In this document: one piece after another, positions 26,017 to 35,768 of the stretch
Numbering within the stretch: position 1 is the stretch's first letter
Layout: each line of letters opens with the position of its first letter
From: Paraburkholderia susongensis
GTDB taxonomy: Bacteria; Pseudomonadota; Gammaproteobacteria; Burkholderiales; Burkholderiaceae
Direction: 5' to 3'
Length of the DNA stretch: 64,000 nt
NCBI RefSeq assembly: GCF_900177725.1
Contig: NZ_FXAT01000001.1
Span: forward strand, 62,001 to 126,000
Notes under the pieces: model-generated
The model's database searches: none
Seen by the model: the letters and a program-made list of their open reading frames with translations, nothing else
Told to the model about the DNA's origin: nothing
Program-made: the position numbers and the translations under genes

Positions 26017-26051
26017 TCATGATGACGCTGACTCCCGCTTCGCGCCCGCGC

Positions 26052-27152
26052 TCAGCGGCCGGACTTGAATTCGGTCCACAGCCGCGTTTGCAGCCGCTGG
26101 ATTTCCTGTGGCAGCGGCTTCAGCAGGAACAGCGTCTTGATGGTTTCAGGCGACGGGTACACGGCCGGATCGTTCGCGACGTCCTTGTCCACGTACTTGC
26201 GCGCTTCCATGTTGACGCTCGGGTAGTACACGGCGTTGGTGATCGCGGCGTGCACCTGCGGCGTCTCGATGTAGTTGATCCATTCGAGCGCGGCTTCCTT
26301 GTGCTTCGCGTCCTTCGGAATCGCCATCACGTCGAACCACACCGGCGCGCCGCCCTTCGGAATGAAGTACTCGATCTTGTAGGGCTTTTTCGCTTCGACC
26401 GTGCGATGCTTCGCGATCACGACGTCGCCCGACCAGCCGTACGCGAAGCAGATGTCGCCGCCGACGAGGTCGTTGATATAGCCCGACGAGTTGAACTGCG
26501 TGATGTACGGGCGGATTTTCTTGAGCATCTCGAGCGCGGCGCGGTAGTCGGCCGGGTTCGTGCTCATCGGATCCTTGCCCATGTAGTGCAGCGCGGCCGC
26601 GAACATCTGGTCCGGTGCGTCGAGCACCGATACGCCGCAAGCCTTCAGCTTCGAGATGTTTTCCGGCTTGAACAGGATGTCCCAGTTATCGAGCGGCGTG
26701 TCCTTGCCGAGGATCTGCTGGACCTTCGTGACGTTGTAGCCGAGGCCGGTCGTGCCGTAGGCCCAGGGCACCACGTACTTGTTGCCCGGATCGGCGCCGG
26801 CGACGAGCGCCATCAGCGACGGATCGAGGTACTTGAGGTTCGGCAGCTTCGATTTGTCGAGCGGCTCGAAGATGCCCGCGGCGATCTGCTTGCCCGCGTA
26901 GTTGCTGGTCGGCACGACGATGTCGTAGCCCGAGTTGCCGGTGAGGAGCTTCGCCTGCAGCGTGTCGTCGCTGTCGTAGTTGTCGTACTTGACCTGAACG
27001 CCGGTCTGCTTCGTGAAGTTCGGGATCGTGTCCTTCGCGATGTAGTCGGACCAGTTATACACGTTGAGCTGCGTGTCTTTCGCAGCGGCCGTCAACCACG
27101 GCGCCGCGCACAAGATCAGCGCCGCCACCCGCCCCACTACCCGTCTGTTCAT
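26052..27152 (-). CDS. potF: Putrescine/spermidine-binding periplasmic protein, PotF-like
   Basis: This 366-residue protein has a signal peptide (MNRRVVGRVAALILCAAPWLTAAA), then LNVYNWSDYIAKDTIPNF, the hallmark start of PotD/PotF proteins. Other family features are YDIVVPTSNYAGKQIAAG, VVPWAYGTTGLGYN, FAYGWSGDVVIA and VWFDVMAIPKDA. The Trp and Asp/Glu residues in these segments form the polyamine pocket. It collects substrate in the periplasm for the PotGHI complex encoded immediately downstream. ATG 27152 has GGAGAA upstream; the earlier in-frame ATG adds residues with no signal-peptide character. Confidence 0.93.
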   Translation of the reverse strand: MNRRVVGRVAALILCAAPWLTAAAKDTQLNVYNWSDYIAKDTIPNFTKQTGVQVKYDNYDSDDTLQAKLLTGNSGYDIVVPTSNYAGKQIAAGIFEPLDKSKLPNLKYLDPSLMALVAGADPGNKYVVPWAYGTTGLGYNVTKVQQILGKDTPLDNWDILFKPENISKLKACGVSVLDAPDQMFAAALHYMGKDPMSTNPADYRAALEMLKKIRPYITQFNSSGYINDLVGGDICFAYGWSGDVVIAKHRTVEAKKPYKIEYFIPKGGAPVWFDVMAIPKDAKHKEAALEWINYIETPQVHAAITNAVYYPSVNMEARKYVDKDVANDPAVYPSPETIKTLFLLKPLPQEIQRLQTRLWTEFKSGR

Positions 27153-27806
27153 CCCGTTCTCCGATCCCGTCGTCACTCAAGCCGCTGCGTCACGCGCGGC
27201 CCCCTGAAAACCCCGAAAACTACCACCAATTATTGCGCGGTCCAAAAAAAACGCGGCGCTGTCGCGCAAACGGTACAGGCGCGGGCGGCAGCACTGCAAA
27301 ATGGGCGCAATTTTAACGGGTTATGGGCGCGTGTCTACCGAAAAATAAGCGCGCGGCGGCGGCGTGGCAACGGCTTTGCGCCGATCTTGCGGGCGCTCCG
27401 TTATTTCGCTGTCATCTCGTTGTCAGCCAGGTGCATGCGTGGTGCGCAAGGCGCGCGCGAGGAAGCGTGGCTGGCGACGTATCCGGGTTGCGCCGGTGGC
27501 GCTTCTGCGGCATGTCCGTAGTCCGTCTATAGTCCTTCCTTCCGCCTTGATCTTTCGATACGCATCGGGCGGTGCCGGCGCATGTCCAGCGCATGCTTGA
27601 AGTGGACGCCAGCCGCATTGCGCCCAACAGTGCACAATAGCTGCTTGAGGCCCGGCGGATGAAGCTGTCTTGCCAGCCCCGCGCACGCCATCGCGCGACG
27701 ACTGCCCGGCTCGCTCCGCCCGCCCCACTGCCCGCCCCACTGCCCGCCGCGCACGCAACGGGCATGTGGCTTGCAACAGGATGTGTTTTCCCGACCTCGG
27801 GTACTG
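27153..27806. other. Long intergenic region between potF and mntH
   Basis: This 654-base gap lies between divergent genes. It contains an A-run near 27243-27254 in the pot promoter side and a 12-base tandem repeat (CGCCCCACTGCC, two copies plus a partial, 27721-27750) upstream of mntH. I looked for a yybP-ykoY-type manganese riboswitch fold and did not recognise one. Small frames here look random in codon use; no gene is called. Confidence 0.45.
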
Positions 27807-29108
27807 ATGAACACCAATCCTTTCGCATTGCGTCCCAACCGCCGCCCGGGTCTGCCGGGTGAGCCGACGCGTCCCGCGCACTGGTTCTCGTTCCTCGGCG
27901 CCGGGGCGCTGATCGCGGTTGGCTACATCGATCCCGGCAACTGGGCGACCGCGCTCGGCGCCGGCGCGGGCTACGGCTACCGCCTGCTCGGCATCGTGCT
28001 GCTGGCGAGCCTGATGGGAATGCTGATGCAATGGCTGTCGTCGCGGCTCGGCGTCGTGACCGGGCGCGACCTCGCGCAGCTGTGCCGCGAACGCACCGGC
28101 CGGCGCGGCACGCTGTTCCTGTGGGCGACGAGCGAGGTCGCGATCATCGCCTGCGACGTCGCCGAGGTGGTCGGCAGCGCGGTCGCGCTGCAATTGCTGC
28201 TCGGCGTCTCGCTGACGGTCGGCGTGATGATGTCGGCGGTCTGCACGTTCGCGCTGCTCGCGCTGCGGCACCAGGGCGGCCGCAGGCTCGAAGCGGTGAT
28301 CGCCGCGCTGATCGGCTTCGTCGGCCTGTGCTTCGTGGTCCAGCTCGCGCTCGCACGGCCCGACTGGCGCGCGGCGCTCGCCGGTACCGCGCCGAGTCTC
28401 GAGCTGCTGAGAAACGCGGGCATGGTGTGGCTCGCGGCGGGCATCGTCGGCGCGACGGTCATGCCGCACAACCTCTATCTGCACTCGGCGCTCGTCAAAC
28501 ATCACGCGCCGGACGGCAGCGATCCGCAGATCAAGGTCGCGCTCCACGTGGTCAATCTCGATACCTTCGGCTCGCTCGCGTTTGCATTCGTCATCAACGC
28601 GGCGCTGCTGATCGTCGCCGCCGCGGTGTTCTACGCGAGCGGACATCGCAACGTGACCGATCTCGCCGACGCGCATCGGCTGATCGCGCCGCTCGTCGGC
28701 AGCCGCTGGGCCAGCATCCTGTTCGCGGCGGCGCTGCTCGCGTGCGGCCTGAGCGCGACCGTCACCGGCACGCTGGCCGGCCAGACGGTGATGGAAGGCT
28801 TTCTGCGGATACGGCTGCCGCGCTGGAAGCGCGCGCTGCTCACGCGCGCGCTCGCGATCGGCCCGGCGCTGCTCGCGGTCGCGCTGTTCGGCCCGCACGG
28901 CTCGAATCAGTTGCTGGTGGCGAGCCAGGTGGTGCTGAGCCTGCAATTGCCGCTCGCCGTCGTGCCGCTGATCCGTTACGCGTCCGATGCGCGCCTCATG
29001 CGCAGCTGGCGCGTGCGCGGCGTGCCGCTCATGCTTGCATGGCTGTCGGCGGCGTTCATCGTGCTGCTCAACGCGGCGCTGTTGTGGCAACTGGCATTCG
29101 GCGCGTGA
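27807..29108 (+). CDS. mntH: Nramp-family divalent metal (Mn2+) transporter
   Basis: This 433-residue protein has about 11 transmembrane helices of the LeuT-like Nramp fold. The unwound TM1 metal motif is DPGNWAT and the TM6 motif is ATVMPHNLYLHS, whose Met and preceding Ala line the Mn/Fe site. It uses a proton gradient to import Mn2+ or Fe2+ across the inner membrane. The intracellular consensus loop lies around TSEVAIIACDVAEVVGSA. ATG 27807 is preferred; the longer frame begins with MQQDVFSRP, which lacks family conservation. No mntR or fur box was recognised. Confidence 0.9.
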   Translation: MNTNPFALRPNRRPGLPGEPTRPAHWFSFLGAGALIAVGYIDPGNWATALGAGAGYGYRLLGIVLLASLMGMLMQWLSSRLGVVTGRDLAQLCRERTGRRGTLFLWATSEVAIIACDVAEVVGSAVALQLLLGVSLTVGVMMSAVCTFALLALRHQGGRRLEAVIAALIGFVGLCFVVQLALARPDWRAALAGTAPSLELLRNAGMVWLAAGIVGATVMPHNLYLHSALVKHHAPDGSDPQIKVALHVVNLDTFGSLAFAFVINAALLIVAAAVFYASGHRNVTDLADAHRLIAPLVGSRWASILFAAALLACGLSATVTGTLAGQTVMEGFLRIRLPRWKRALLTRALAIGPALLAVALFGPHGSNQLLVASQVVLSLQLPLAVVPLIRYASDARLMRSWRVRGVPLMLAWLSAAFIVLLNAALLWQLAFGA

Positions 29109-29217
29109 GGGTCCGAGCATCGGATAAGCGCATCGGCTAACATAGCGGAACTTCGCTTTCGCATCTTAATTCCGCACCTCAATTGCGCGACTCAATTCCG
29201 CATCCCCAAGGTTTCCG

Positions 29218-29421
29218 ATGACTTCGAATCTCCACGATCTCCCCGACAGCCCGTGCATCGGCGTCTGCTCCACGCTCTTCGATGAAGTTTGCAAAGGCTG
29301 CGGGCGCACCGCCGCCGAAGTGTCCAACTGGGTATTCCTGAGCGACGAAGAAAAACGCGCGATCTGGGAGCGTATCGAACGGGAAGGTACGGCGATGCGG
29401 TTTCAGAACGACAAGGTGTAA
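29218..29421 (+). CDS. DUF1289 family protein
   Basis: This 67-residue protein has the DUF1289 pattern SPCIGVCSTLF then CKGCGRTAAEVSNWVFLSDEEKRAIWERI. Four cysteines (C..C..C..C) suggest a small metal or Fe-S site. The family is widespread in beta- and gamma-proteobacteria, and its function is not established. It lies 109 bases downstream of mntH and ends before a strong bidirectional terminator. Confidence 0.85.
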   Translation: MTSNLHDLPDSPCIGVCSTLFDEVCKGCGRTAAEVSNWVFLSDEEKRAIWERIEREGTAMRFQNDKV

Positions 29422-29480
29422 AGCCACGGTCCGCGCGCATCGCACGTTGCGCGTTGGACGTCGCACGCTTGCTGACCATA

Positions 29481-29518
29481 AAAAATGCCGGGGCGGTGAA
29501 CCGCACCCCGGCATTTTT
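29481..29518. terminator. Bidirectional terminator between DUF1289 and MFS genes
   Basis: AAAAATGCCGGGG at 29481-29493 pairs with CCCCGGCATTTTT at 29506-29518, with an additional inner CGGT/ACCG pairing. A/T runs on both sides suit termination of the two convergent genes. Confidence 0.85.
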
Positions 29519-29544
29519 CATGGTCAGCTGTCGAGTTGCGTCAC

Positions 29545-30783
29545 TCAGTCAGGCGACGCGTCGCAGGCGCACTCGAGCGAAGACACGCGGGTCGTTCGCT
29601 CCGATACGGCAAGCCGTTGCAGTGCCGCAAGGCCCAGCAGAGCAAGTCCAAGCCCCAGCGTGAAATCAGCGTGGACGCCCGCGCGGTCGACAATCGTGCC
29701 GCCCACTGCCGAGCCCACGGCAATCGCCACCTGGATGACGCTGACGAACATCGCCGAGCCCGCTTCGGGCAAGTCCGTCGTGCCGCGCTGAATCCATACG
29801 CTAAAGCAAAGCGGCAGCGCGCCGAACGCGACGCCCCAAAGCAGCATCCCGGCAGTCTCGCCGATGGGCGAATGCTCGAGCAGCAACATCGACGACATCG
29901 CGCCGAGAAGCAGCAGAATCATCGCGGCGACAGACTTCTTCAGATGGTCCGAGACCACCATCGACGTCAACGCATTCGAGAAGAAACCGATCAGGCCAAA
30001 TCCGAACAGCAACAGCGTGATGGCACTCAACGAGAAATCGTGCTCGAGCAGCGGAGCGATGTACGTATAGGTCGAAAAATGCGCGCCAAAGACGAGCGCC
30101 ACCATCACCATGCTCAGCCTCGTGTGAGGCCGGGCAAGCAACGCCCTGAAATCGGCGACACGCAACGCCGACGCCGACGGCAACGAAGGCACGAGGAACA
30201 CTTGCGCCAGCAACGCGAGCGATACCAGGCCCGCGGTGGCGGCGAATGCCATACGCCAGGACGCAAACGACGCGATGAACGTCCCGAGCGGCACGCCGAT
30301 GACGGTGGCAAAGGTCACGCCAGTCAAAATGGTGGCGGTTGCTTTAGCCGCGTCCTTCGCCTGCACGAGTCGCGGCGCCGCCGCGGTCGCCAAAGTCCAG
30401 AAGCCGCCCAACGCAGCGCCGAGCAAGGCCCGCCCAACGAGCATGACCGCAAGGCCCGGCGCGATTGCACACACGACGTTCGCAATCAGAAGCACCGCGG
30501 TGAGCAGCAGAAAGACGTAGCGCCGATCCATCTGGCCAGCGCTGACGATCAGCGTCGGCGCGAATATCGCTGCCATCACGCCGGGTGTAGTGATCATCAG
30601 ACCCGCGACGCCGGTCGACACGCCCAGGTCGTGTGCGATTTGCGGCAGCAATCCGACGGGCAGAAATTCGGCCGTCACGAATGCGAACGCACTGACGGCA
30701 ACGGCGATCACGGAGAGCCATTGAGCCGCCGAGGTTGAACTTCCGTCCAGTGATACTGGAGTCGTGGCTGTGTTGATTTGCAT
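29545..30783 (-). CDS. MFS transporter, DHA1 family (sugar-efflux/SotB-like)
   Basis: This 412-residue protein has 12 predicted transmembrane helices. FAFVTAEFLPVGLLPQIAHDLGVS is the TM1 signature of the SotB/YdhP/NepI-type exporters, and MLVGRALLGAALGGFW is the TM4-5 region (GRxxxGxxxG motif B). Motif A is seen only in degenerate form (SAGQMDRRYV). Members export sugars, arabinose-like compounds, purine ribonucleosides or drugs using the proton gradient; the substrate here cannot be decided. It is convergent with the DUF1289 gene. The preceding 315 bases contain only the ybiT terminator. Confidence 0.88.
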   Translation of the reverse strand: MQINTATTPVSLDGSSTSAAQWLSVIAVAVSAFAFVTAEFLPVGLLPQIAHDLGVSTGVAGLMITTPGVMAAIFAPTLIVSAGQMDRRYVFLLLTAVLLIANVVCAIAPGLAVMLVGRALLGAALGGFWTLATAAAPRLVQAKDAAKATATILTGVTFATVIGVPLGTFIASFASWRMAFAATAGLVSLALLAQVFLVPSLPSASALRVADFRALLARPHTRLSMVMVALVFGAHFSTYTYIAPLLEHDFSLSAITLLLFGFGLIGFFSNALTSMVVSDHLKKSVAAMILLLLGAMSSMLLLEHSPIGETAGMLLWGVAFGALPLCFSVWIQRGTTDLPEAGSAMFVSVIQVAIAVGSAVGGTIVDRAGVHADFTLGLGLALLGLAALQRLAVSERTTRVSSLECACDASPD

Positions 30784-31098
30784 GGTGGGACCGATGCCAG
30801 GTTGAAGCGTCAGAGTTTAGGCTGTGCTTCACGCCGGAAAAAGCATCGTCTTATGAAAAGAGTTGACGGTGTGGCTGAACAATGGACGAGCGGTTGAGGC
30901 CGCACGAGTACCGTCGTGTCAGGGAGGCAGAGCGATCAAGCCTTTCTCTCCCGGAAAGCCGCAAAACGCGCCGGCAAAAAAAGCCCGCCTCCACATGGAG
31001 CGCGGGCTCTTACCAGCAAACAGATGGCCGGGTGTCGTGATTGCAGACGCGCATGCCGACACCACTCACCCCGATCCGAGGATCGAGGCGCGGAACGC
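30784..31098. other. Intergenic region upstream of the MFS gene
   Basis: These 315 bases hold the promoter side of the MFS gene at the left and the ybiT terminator (30982-31010) at the right. I see no gene. Confidence 0.4.
30976..31010 (-). terminator. Terminator of ybiT
   Basis: AGCCCGC at 30982-30988 pairs with GCGGGCT at 31003-31009, with inner CTCCA/TGGAG pairing. On the minus strand seven T follow, giving a standard intrinsic terminator 90-120 bases after the ybiT stop. Confidence 0.85.
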
Positions 31099-32691
31099 TT
31101 ACTCCACGCCCTGGCTCGTCAGGAAATCCTCATAGTTGCCGCCGAAGTCGTTCAGCGTGCCATTGGTCTTCACTTCGATGATCCGGTTCGCGAGGCCGCT
31201 CACGAACTCACGGTCGTGCGAGACGAAAATCAGCGTGCCATCGAACTTGTCGAGCGCGATCTGCAGCGACTCGATCGACTCCATGTCCATGTGGTTGGTC
31301 GGCTCGTCCATCATCAGCACGTTGTGGCGGCCGAGCATGAGCTTGCCCCAGATCATGCGGCCCTTCTCGCCGCCCGAGAGCACCTTGACCGACTTGCGGA
31401 TGTCGTCGGCGTTGAACAGCAGCCGGCCGAGCGTGCCGCGCACCATCTGCTCGTCGTCGCCTTCCTGACGGTACTGGTCGATCCACTCCATCAGCGTGGT
31501 GTCGTTCGGAAACTCTTCGTACGTGTCCTGCGGCATGTAGCCGACGTTCGCGTTTTCCGCCCACTTCACACTGCCGTGGTCGAGTTGCAGATTGCCGAGC
31601 AGCGAGCGCAGCAGCGTGGTCTTGCCCGCGCCGTTCTCGCCGATGATCGCGATACGTTCGCCCGGCTGCACGCTGATGCTGAAGTTGTTGAAGATCGTGC
31701 GCTCGTACTTCTTCGAGATGCTTTCCGCGACCACTGCGATGTTGTGCAGCTTCTTCTCGAACTCGAAGCGGATGAACGGATTCTGCCGCGACGACGGCTT
31801 GAATTCCTCGATCTTGATCTTGTCGATCATCTTCAGACGGCTGGTGGCCTGACGCGCCTTCGATTTGTTCGCCGAGAAGCGGCGCACGAAGTCCTGCAGG
31901 TCGGCGACGCGCTCCTTCGCCTTCGCGTTGGCGGCCTGCTGACGCTCGCGCGCCTGCGTGCTCGCGAGCATGTAGTCGTCGTAGTTGCCCGGATAGACCT
32001 TCAGCGTGCCGTAGTCCATGTCGGCCATGTGCGTGCAGACCTGGTTCAGGAAGTGCCGGTCGTGCGAGATGATGATCATCGTCGAGTTGTACTGGTTGAG
32101 CACGTCTTCCAGCCAACGGATCGAGTTGATGTCGAGGTTGTTGGTCGGCTCGTCGAGCAGCAGCACATCGGGCTTCGAGAACAGCGCCTGCGCGAGCAGC
32201 ACGCGCAGCTTCCAGCCGGGCGCCACGTTGCTCATCGGGCCGTTGTGATCTTCGATCGCGATGCCGATGCCGAGCAGCAGCTCGCCCGCGCGCGCTTCGG
32301 CCGTGTAGCCGTCGTACTCGGCGAACTTCGCTTCGAGTTCGGCGGCGTGCATGTAGTCGTCGTCGGTGGCGTCGGGGTTCGCGTAGATCGCGTCGCGCTC
32401 GGTCATCGCGGCCCACATTTCGGTGTGGCCCATCATCACGACGTCGAGCACGCGCACGTCTTCGTACGCGAACTGGTCCTGGCGCAGCTTGCCGAGACGC
32501 ACGTTCGGTTCGAGCATCACGTTGCCCGAGCTCGGCTCGAGATCCGAACCGAGAATCTTCATGAAAGTGGATTTGCCGCAGCCGTTCGCACCGATCAGGC
32601 CATAGCGGTTCCCTTCCCCGAATTTGACTGAGATGTTTTCGAAGAGGGGCTTCGGCCCGAATTGCATGGTGATATTGGCGGTAGACAGCAC
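31099..32691 (-). CDS. ybiT: ABC-F family ATPase YbiT
   Basis: This 530-residue soluble protein, the same length as E. coli YbiT, starts [20 protein letters not shown]. It has two ABC domains: Walker [12 protein letters not shown] and [11 protein letters not shown], Walker [10 protein letters not shown] and DEPTNHMDM, and signatures [15 protein letters not shown] and [14 protein letters not shown]. The linker (about 230-300) is highly charged and corresponds to the P-site tRNA-interacting motif. It has no membrane domain. ABC-F proteins bind the ribosomal E-site and ease stalled translation; the exact task of YbiT is less clear. It is divergent from dodecin. Confidence 0.94.
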   Translation of the reverse strand: MLSTANITMQFGPKPLFENISVKFGEGNRYGLIGANGCGKSTFMKILGSDLEPSSGNVMLEPNVRLGKLRQDQFAYEDVRVLDVVMMGHTEMWAAMTERDAIYANPDATDDDYMHAAELEAKFAEYDGYTAEARAGELLLGIGIAIEDHNGPMSNVAPGWKLRVLLAQALFSKPDVLLLDEPTNNLDINSIRWLEDVLNQYNSTMIIISHDRHFLNQVCTHMADMDYGTLKVYPGNYDDYMLASTQARERQQAANAKAKERVADLQDFVRRFSANKSKARQATSRLKMIDKIKIEEFKPSSRQNPFIRFEFEKKLHNIAVVAESISKKYERTIFNNFSISVQPGERIAIIGENGAGKTTLLRSLLGNLQLDHGSVKWAENANVGYMPQDTYEEFPNDTTLMEWIDQYRQEGDDEQMVRGTLGRLLFNADDIRKSVKVLSGGEKGRMIWGKLMLGRHNVLMMDEPTNHMDMESIESLQIALDKFDGTLIFVSHDREFVSGLANRIIEVKTNGTLNDFGGNYEDFLTSQGVE

Positions 32692-32985
32692 GGCGCGTCC
32701 CTTTGAATGTGATATCGGCGAAAAACCGAATATTTTAGCAGATTATCGCGAATCTATCCCGCGCATCCCGCGTCAGGCGCTTGGCGCGCCGCCCCCCAAT
32801 ACCGGGCACACGATGTGCGGCACCACCGGCTCGGCCGCCGCGTGTTACGTGCCGTGCATGCGGCCGCCTATCGGCGCGAACCGTTGCCTATACTTTTGTG
32901 ATGGCGCTTTTTCCGAAGCGCCTTTCTGAAAGCGTCGTTCCGAACAACGCTTTTCCGACCCGCGGCGCAGACCAAGGAGACATCC

Positions 32986-33195
32986 ATGTCAGACCACGTT
33001 TACAAGAAGATCGAACTGACCGGTTCATCGACCCAATCGATCGACGACGCCGTCAGCACCGCGATTGCCAAAGCGTCGAAGACGCTGCGCAATCTGCACT
33101 GGTTCGAAGTCACGGAAACGCGCGGCCAGATCGAAAACGGCAAGGTCGCGCACTGGCAGGTGACGCTCAAGGTCGGCCTGCGTCTCGACGACTGA
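32986..33195 (+). CDS. Dodecin (flavin-binding protein)
   Basis: This 69-residue protein matches dodecins in length and sequence: [23 protein letters not shown], then [11 protein letters not shown] with the Trp that stacks on the flavin, and a C-terminal strand [11 protein letters not shown]. Dodecins assemble into hollow 12-mers that store or buffer FMN/riboflavin and protect cells from flavin photochemistry. AAGGAGA sits just upstream of ATG 32986. It is monocistronic with its own terminator. Confidence 0.93.
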   Translation: MSDHVYKKIELTGSSTQSIDDAVSTAIAKASKTLRNLHWFEVTETRGQIENGKVAHWQVTLKVGLRLDD

Positions 33196-33248
33196 GCCGC
33201 CGCGCGGCCACGCTCTGCCGGGCCAATCCGCGAAATCGGCAGGCACAG

Positions 33249-33281
33249 AAAAGCTGCGTCCGGGTTGGACGCAGCTTTTTC
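33249..33281 (+). terminator. Terminator of the dodecin gene
   Basis: AAAAGCTGCGTCC pairs with GGACGCAGCTTTT around GGGTT, ending in a T-run. Confidence 0.9.
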
Positions 33282-33364
33282 CCGGCTATTGACGGCCCAC
33301 AGTTGACGCGGCAACGGCCGCAGGCGAGCCGTTCGTAAGCTGGACAATGCGCGCCAGGCGGCGC

Positions 33365-33463
33365 CTGACGGTTCTGACGGTTCTGACGGTTCTGACGGTT
33401 CTGACGGTTCTGACGGTTCTGACGGTTCTGACGGTTCTGACGGTTCTGACGGTTCTGACGGTT
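33365..33463. repeat. 9-bp tandem repeat, 11 perfect copies
   Basis: The unit CTGACGGTT is repeated 11 times without interruption (99 bases). It lies in non-coding DNA between the dodecin terminator and the end of the convergent BMP-family gene. All six frames through it are open because the unit is a multiple of three. Copy number is probably variable between strains, as in minisatellites; that is inference. Confidence 0.97.
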
Positions 33464-33601
33464 GGCAAGGGCCAGCAAGCGCCTGCAAAAGAGTCAGCAA
33501 AAAGGAGTCGGCAAAAAGCCAGCCAGAATCGGCGCGAGCCAGCACGCGGCGGCCCGCCCCGGTTGCCCCGCCCGGGCGCCCTCGCCTGCTCCCACTCCGG
33601 C

Positions 33602-34708
33602 TTACTTCGGCAGCGACCCGTCCACGCCTTCCACATACCAGTTCAAGCGCTGCAATTCAGGATCGGTTAGCGTCTTGCCATCCGGAATCTTCACCGCGCC
33701 GGACTGATCCTTGATCGGCCCCGTGAACACGTCACGCTTGCCGCTCGCGAGTTCGTCGCGCTTCGCCGCGACCTGTTTCAGCGCGTCGGCCGGAATCACC
33801 GAGGTGTTCAGATCCTCGAGATTGACCGCCTTTTGCGGCAGGCCCCACCACACCGGATCGTTCTTCCACTTGCCGTCGAGCACCTGCTGGATCACCGCGC
33901 TGTAGTACACGCCCCAGTGCGCGACCACCGAGCCGAGGTGCGCGTCGGGACCGAACTTCTTCATGTCCGAGTCCCAGCCGAACGCGTGCACGTGTTTCTC
34001 CGACGCGGTCGCGAGCGTCGCGCTCGAATCGGTGTTCTGCAGCAGGACGTCGGCGCCCTGTCCGATCAGCGTTTCGGCGGCCTGCTTTTCCTTGCCCGGA
34101 TCGAACCAGCTATTGATCCAGATCACCTTCATATGCACCTTCGGATTCACCGAGCGCGCGCCGAGCGTGAACGCGTTGATGTTGCGCACCACTTCGGGAA
34201 TCGGCACCGATGCGACGAAGCCGAGCATGTTGCTCTTCGTCACGTAGCCCGCGGCGACGCCGGCCAGATACGCGCCCTGGTACATGCGCACGTCGTAGGT
34301 GCCGAAGTTCGGCGCCTTCTTGTAGCCGGTCGCGTGCAGGAACACCGTGTCCGGGAAGTCCTTGGCAACTTTCAGTTGAAAGTCCTGGAAGCCGAAGCTC
34401 GTGCCGAAGATGATCTTGTTGCCCTTGTTCGCGAGATCGCGGAACACGCGCTCGGAGTCGGCCGATTCCGGCACGTTCTCGACACGCGTGATCTTGATGC
34501 GGTTGCCGAACTTCGCTTCGGCTTCCTTCGAGCCCTGGTCGTGCGCGAAGGTCCAGCCGGCGTCGCCCGGATTGCCGAGATAGACGAAGGCGACGCCCGG
34601 CGCGTCGGCGGCCTGCGCGGTTTGCGCGAGCGGCGCGGTCAATGACGCGGCAAGCGCGAGTGAGGCCGCGCCCGAGGCGAAGGCGGTCAGCAGATTTCTT
34701 CTCTTCAT
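33602..34708 (-). CDS. BMP-family nucleoside ABC transporter substrate-binding protein
   Basis: This 368-residue protein has a Sec signal peptide (MKRRNLLTAFASGAASLALAAS ... AQA). BMP/PnrA-like features follow: VAFVYLGNPGDAGWTFAHDQG, KIIFGTSFGFQDF, GYKKAPNFGTYDVRMYQGAYLAG, and VHAFGWDSDM. BMP proteins bind purine or pyrimidine nucleosides. The gene heads the substrate-binding end of a four-gene ABC system with two permeases and a fused ATPase, close to purine catabolism genes, so purine nucleoside or base uptake is likely. It is the last gene in the minus-strand order. ATG 34708 has AGGGGAA upstream. Confidence 0.9.
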   Translation of the reverse strand: MKRRNLLTAFASGAASLALAASLTAPLAQTAQAADAPGVAFVYLGNPGDAGWTFAHDQGSKEAEAKFGNRIKITRVENVPESADSERVFRDLANKGNKIIFGTSFGFQDFQLKVAKDFPDTVFLHATGYKKAPNFGTYDVRMYQGAYLAGVAAGYVTKSNMLGFVASVPIPEVVRNINAFTLGARSVNPKVHMKVIWINSWFDPGKEKQAAETLIGQGADVLLQNTDSSATLATASEKHVHAFGWDSDMKKFGPDAHLGSVVAHWGVYYSAVIQQVLDGKWKNDPVWWGLPQKAVNLEDLNTSVIPADALKQVAAKRDELASGKRDVFTGPIKDQSGAVKIPDGKTLTDPELQRLNWYVEGVDGSLPK

Positions 34709-34811
34709 GTTTTTCCCCTGTCGTGTTGAGCGGATGGTGTTGAGTGGTTGGCGTTGAGTGGATCGTATCGATCGAGTCGTGTCGAGCGGACGGGCGAAAA
34801 CGCCTGCCCGC

Positions 34812-35741
34812 TCAGCCCGCCGAGAAAAACGGCTTGCCCAGCGATGCGGGTGCATTCAGACGAATCGTGTTCGGATTGCGCGAAATCAGTGCGAGCACGA
34901 CGATGGTCGCGACGTACGGCAGCATCGCGAGGAACTGCGTCGGCACCGGCACGCCGATCGCCTGCGCATAGAACTGCAGGCCCGTGACCGCGCCGAACAG
35001 CAGCGCGCCGATCAGCAGCCGCCCAGGCCGCCACGTCGCGAACACGACGAGCGCCAGCGCGATCCAGCCGCGGCCCGAGGTCAGGTTCTCCTGCCACAGA
35101 TGCAGATTGACGATCGAGTAATAGCCGCCCGCGAGCCCCGCCATGCCGCCGCCGAACGCGACCGCGCCGTAGCGCACGCCGATCACCGGAAAGCCGACCG
35201 AGTGCGCGACCTGCGGCGATTCGCCGACCGAGCGCAGCACGAGCCCCGCACGCGTGCGATAGAGGAACCAGCCGATCGCGGCGAACATCAGGAACGCGAG
35301 GTAGTCGAGCGGCGTGAGGGTAAAGAGCGCCGGACCGAGCACCGGAATCTTCGAGAGACCGGGAATGGTCCACGTGTCGATCGTCGCGCGCACGGCGGCC
35401 GACGTGTACGGCTTGCCGACGTACGCCGACAGCCCGATGCCGAAGATCGTCAGCGACAGGCCGGTCGCGACCTGGTTCGCGAGCATGGTCAGCGTGAGGA
35501 ATGCGAATAGCAGCGACATCGCGAGACCGGCGCCGATCGCGGCGAGCACGCCGAGCCACGGGCTGCCGGTGATCGCCGTGACCGCGTAGCCGCTCACGGC
35601 GCCCATCAGCATCATGCCTTCCACGCCGAGGTTGAGCACGCCCGACTTTTCGGCGACGAGTTCGCCCGCGCCCGCGAACATCAGCGGAATCGACGCGGTG
35701 ATGGCGCTCGAGGTGAGTGCGCTGGCTTGCTGGATATCCAT
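34812..35741 (-). CDS. Nucleoside ABC transporter permease (NupQ/YufQ-like)
   Basis: This 309-residue inner-membrane protein has 8-10 hydrophobic helices. Its permease motifs are [33 protein letters not shown] and [41 protein letters not shown] segments, typical of BMP-associated permeases. It pairs with the longer permease encoded immediately upstream in the transcript (27 bases apart). Together they form the channel for the nucleoside importer. Confidence 0.9.
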   Translation of the reverse strand: MDIQQASALTSSAITASIPLMFAGAGELVAEKSGVLNLGVEGMMLMGAVSGYAVTAITGSPWLGVLAAIGAGLAMSLLFAFLTLTMLANQVATGLSLTIFGIGLSAYVGKPYTSAAVRATIDTWTIPGLSKIPVLGPALFTLTPLDYLAFLMFAAIGWFLYRTRAGLVLRSVGESPQVAHSVGFPVIGVRYGAVAFGGGMAGLAGGYYSIVNLHLWQENLTSGRGWIALALVVFATWRPGRLLIGALLFGAVTGLQFYAQAIGVPVPTQFLAMLPYVATIVVLALISRNPNTIRLNAPASLGKPFFSAG

Positions 35742-35768
35742 AAACGATGTGCGGGCGGGTTAGCGGGT

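Larger units (their letters stand above)
33196..33601. other. Intergenic stretch with terminator and VNTR-like repeat
   Basis: This 406-base gap holds the dodecin terminator, the 9-bp tandem array (33365-33463), and a GC-rich segment before the convergent BMP gene. Frames such as EPSEPS or VRTVRT simply read the repeat and are not genes. Confidence 0.6.

Noticed and set aside
27153..27806. Mn-responsive yybP-ykoY riboswitch upstream of mntH
   Set aside because: I could not recognise the conserved NATGGGGAGTA-type core or paired loops.
33167..33636. Minus-strand frames encoding EPSEPS, NRQNRQ or VRTVRT runs
   Set aside because: They merely translate the 9-bp tandem array; no start context or conserved domain is present.
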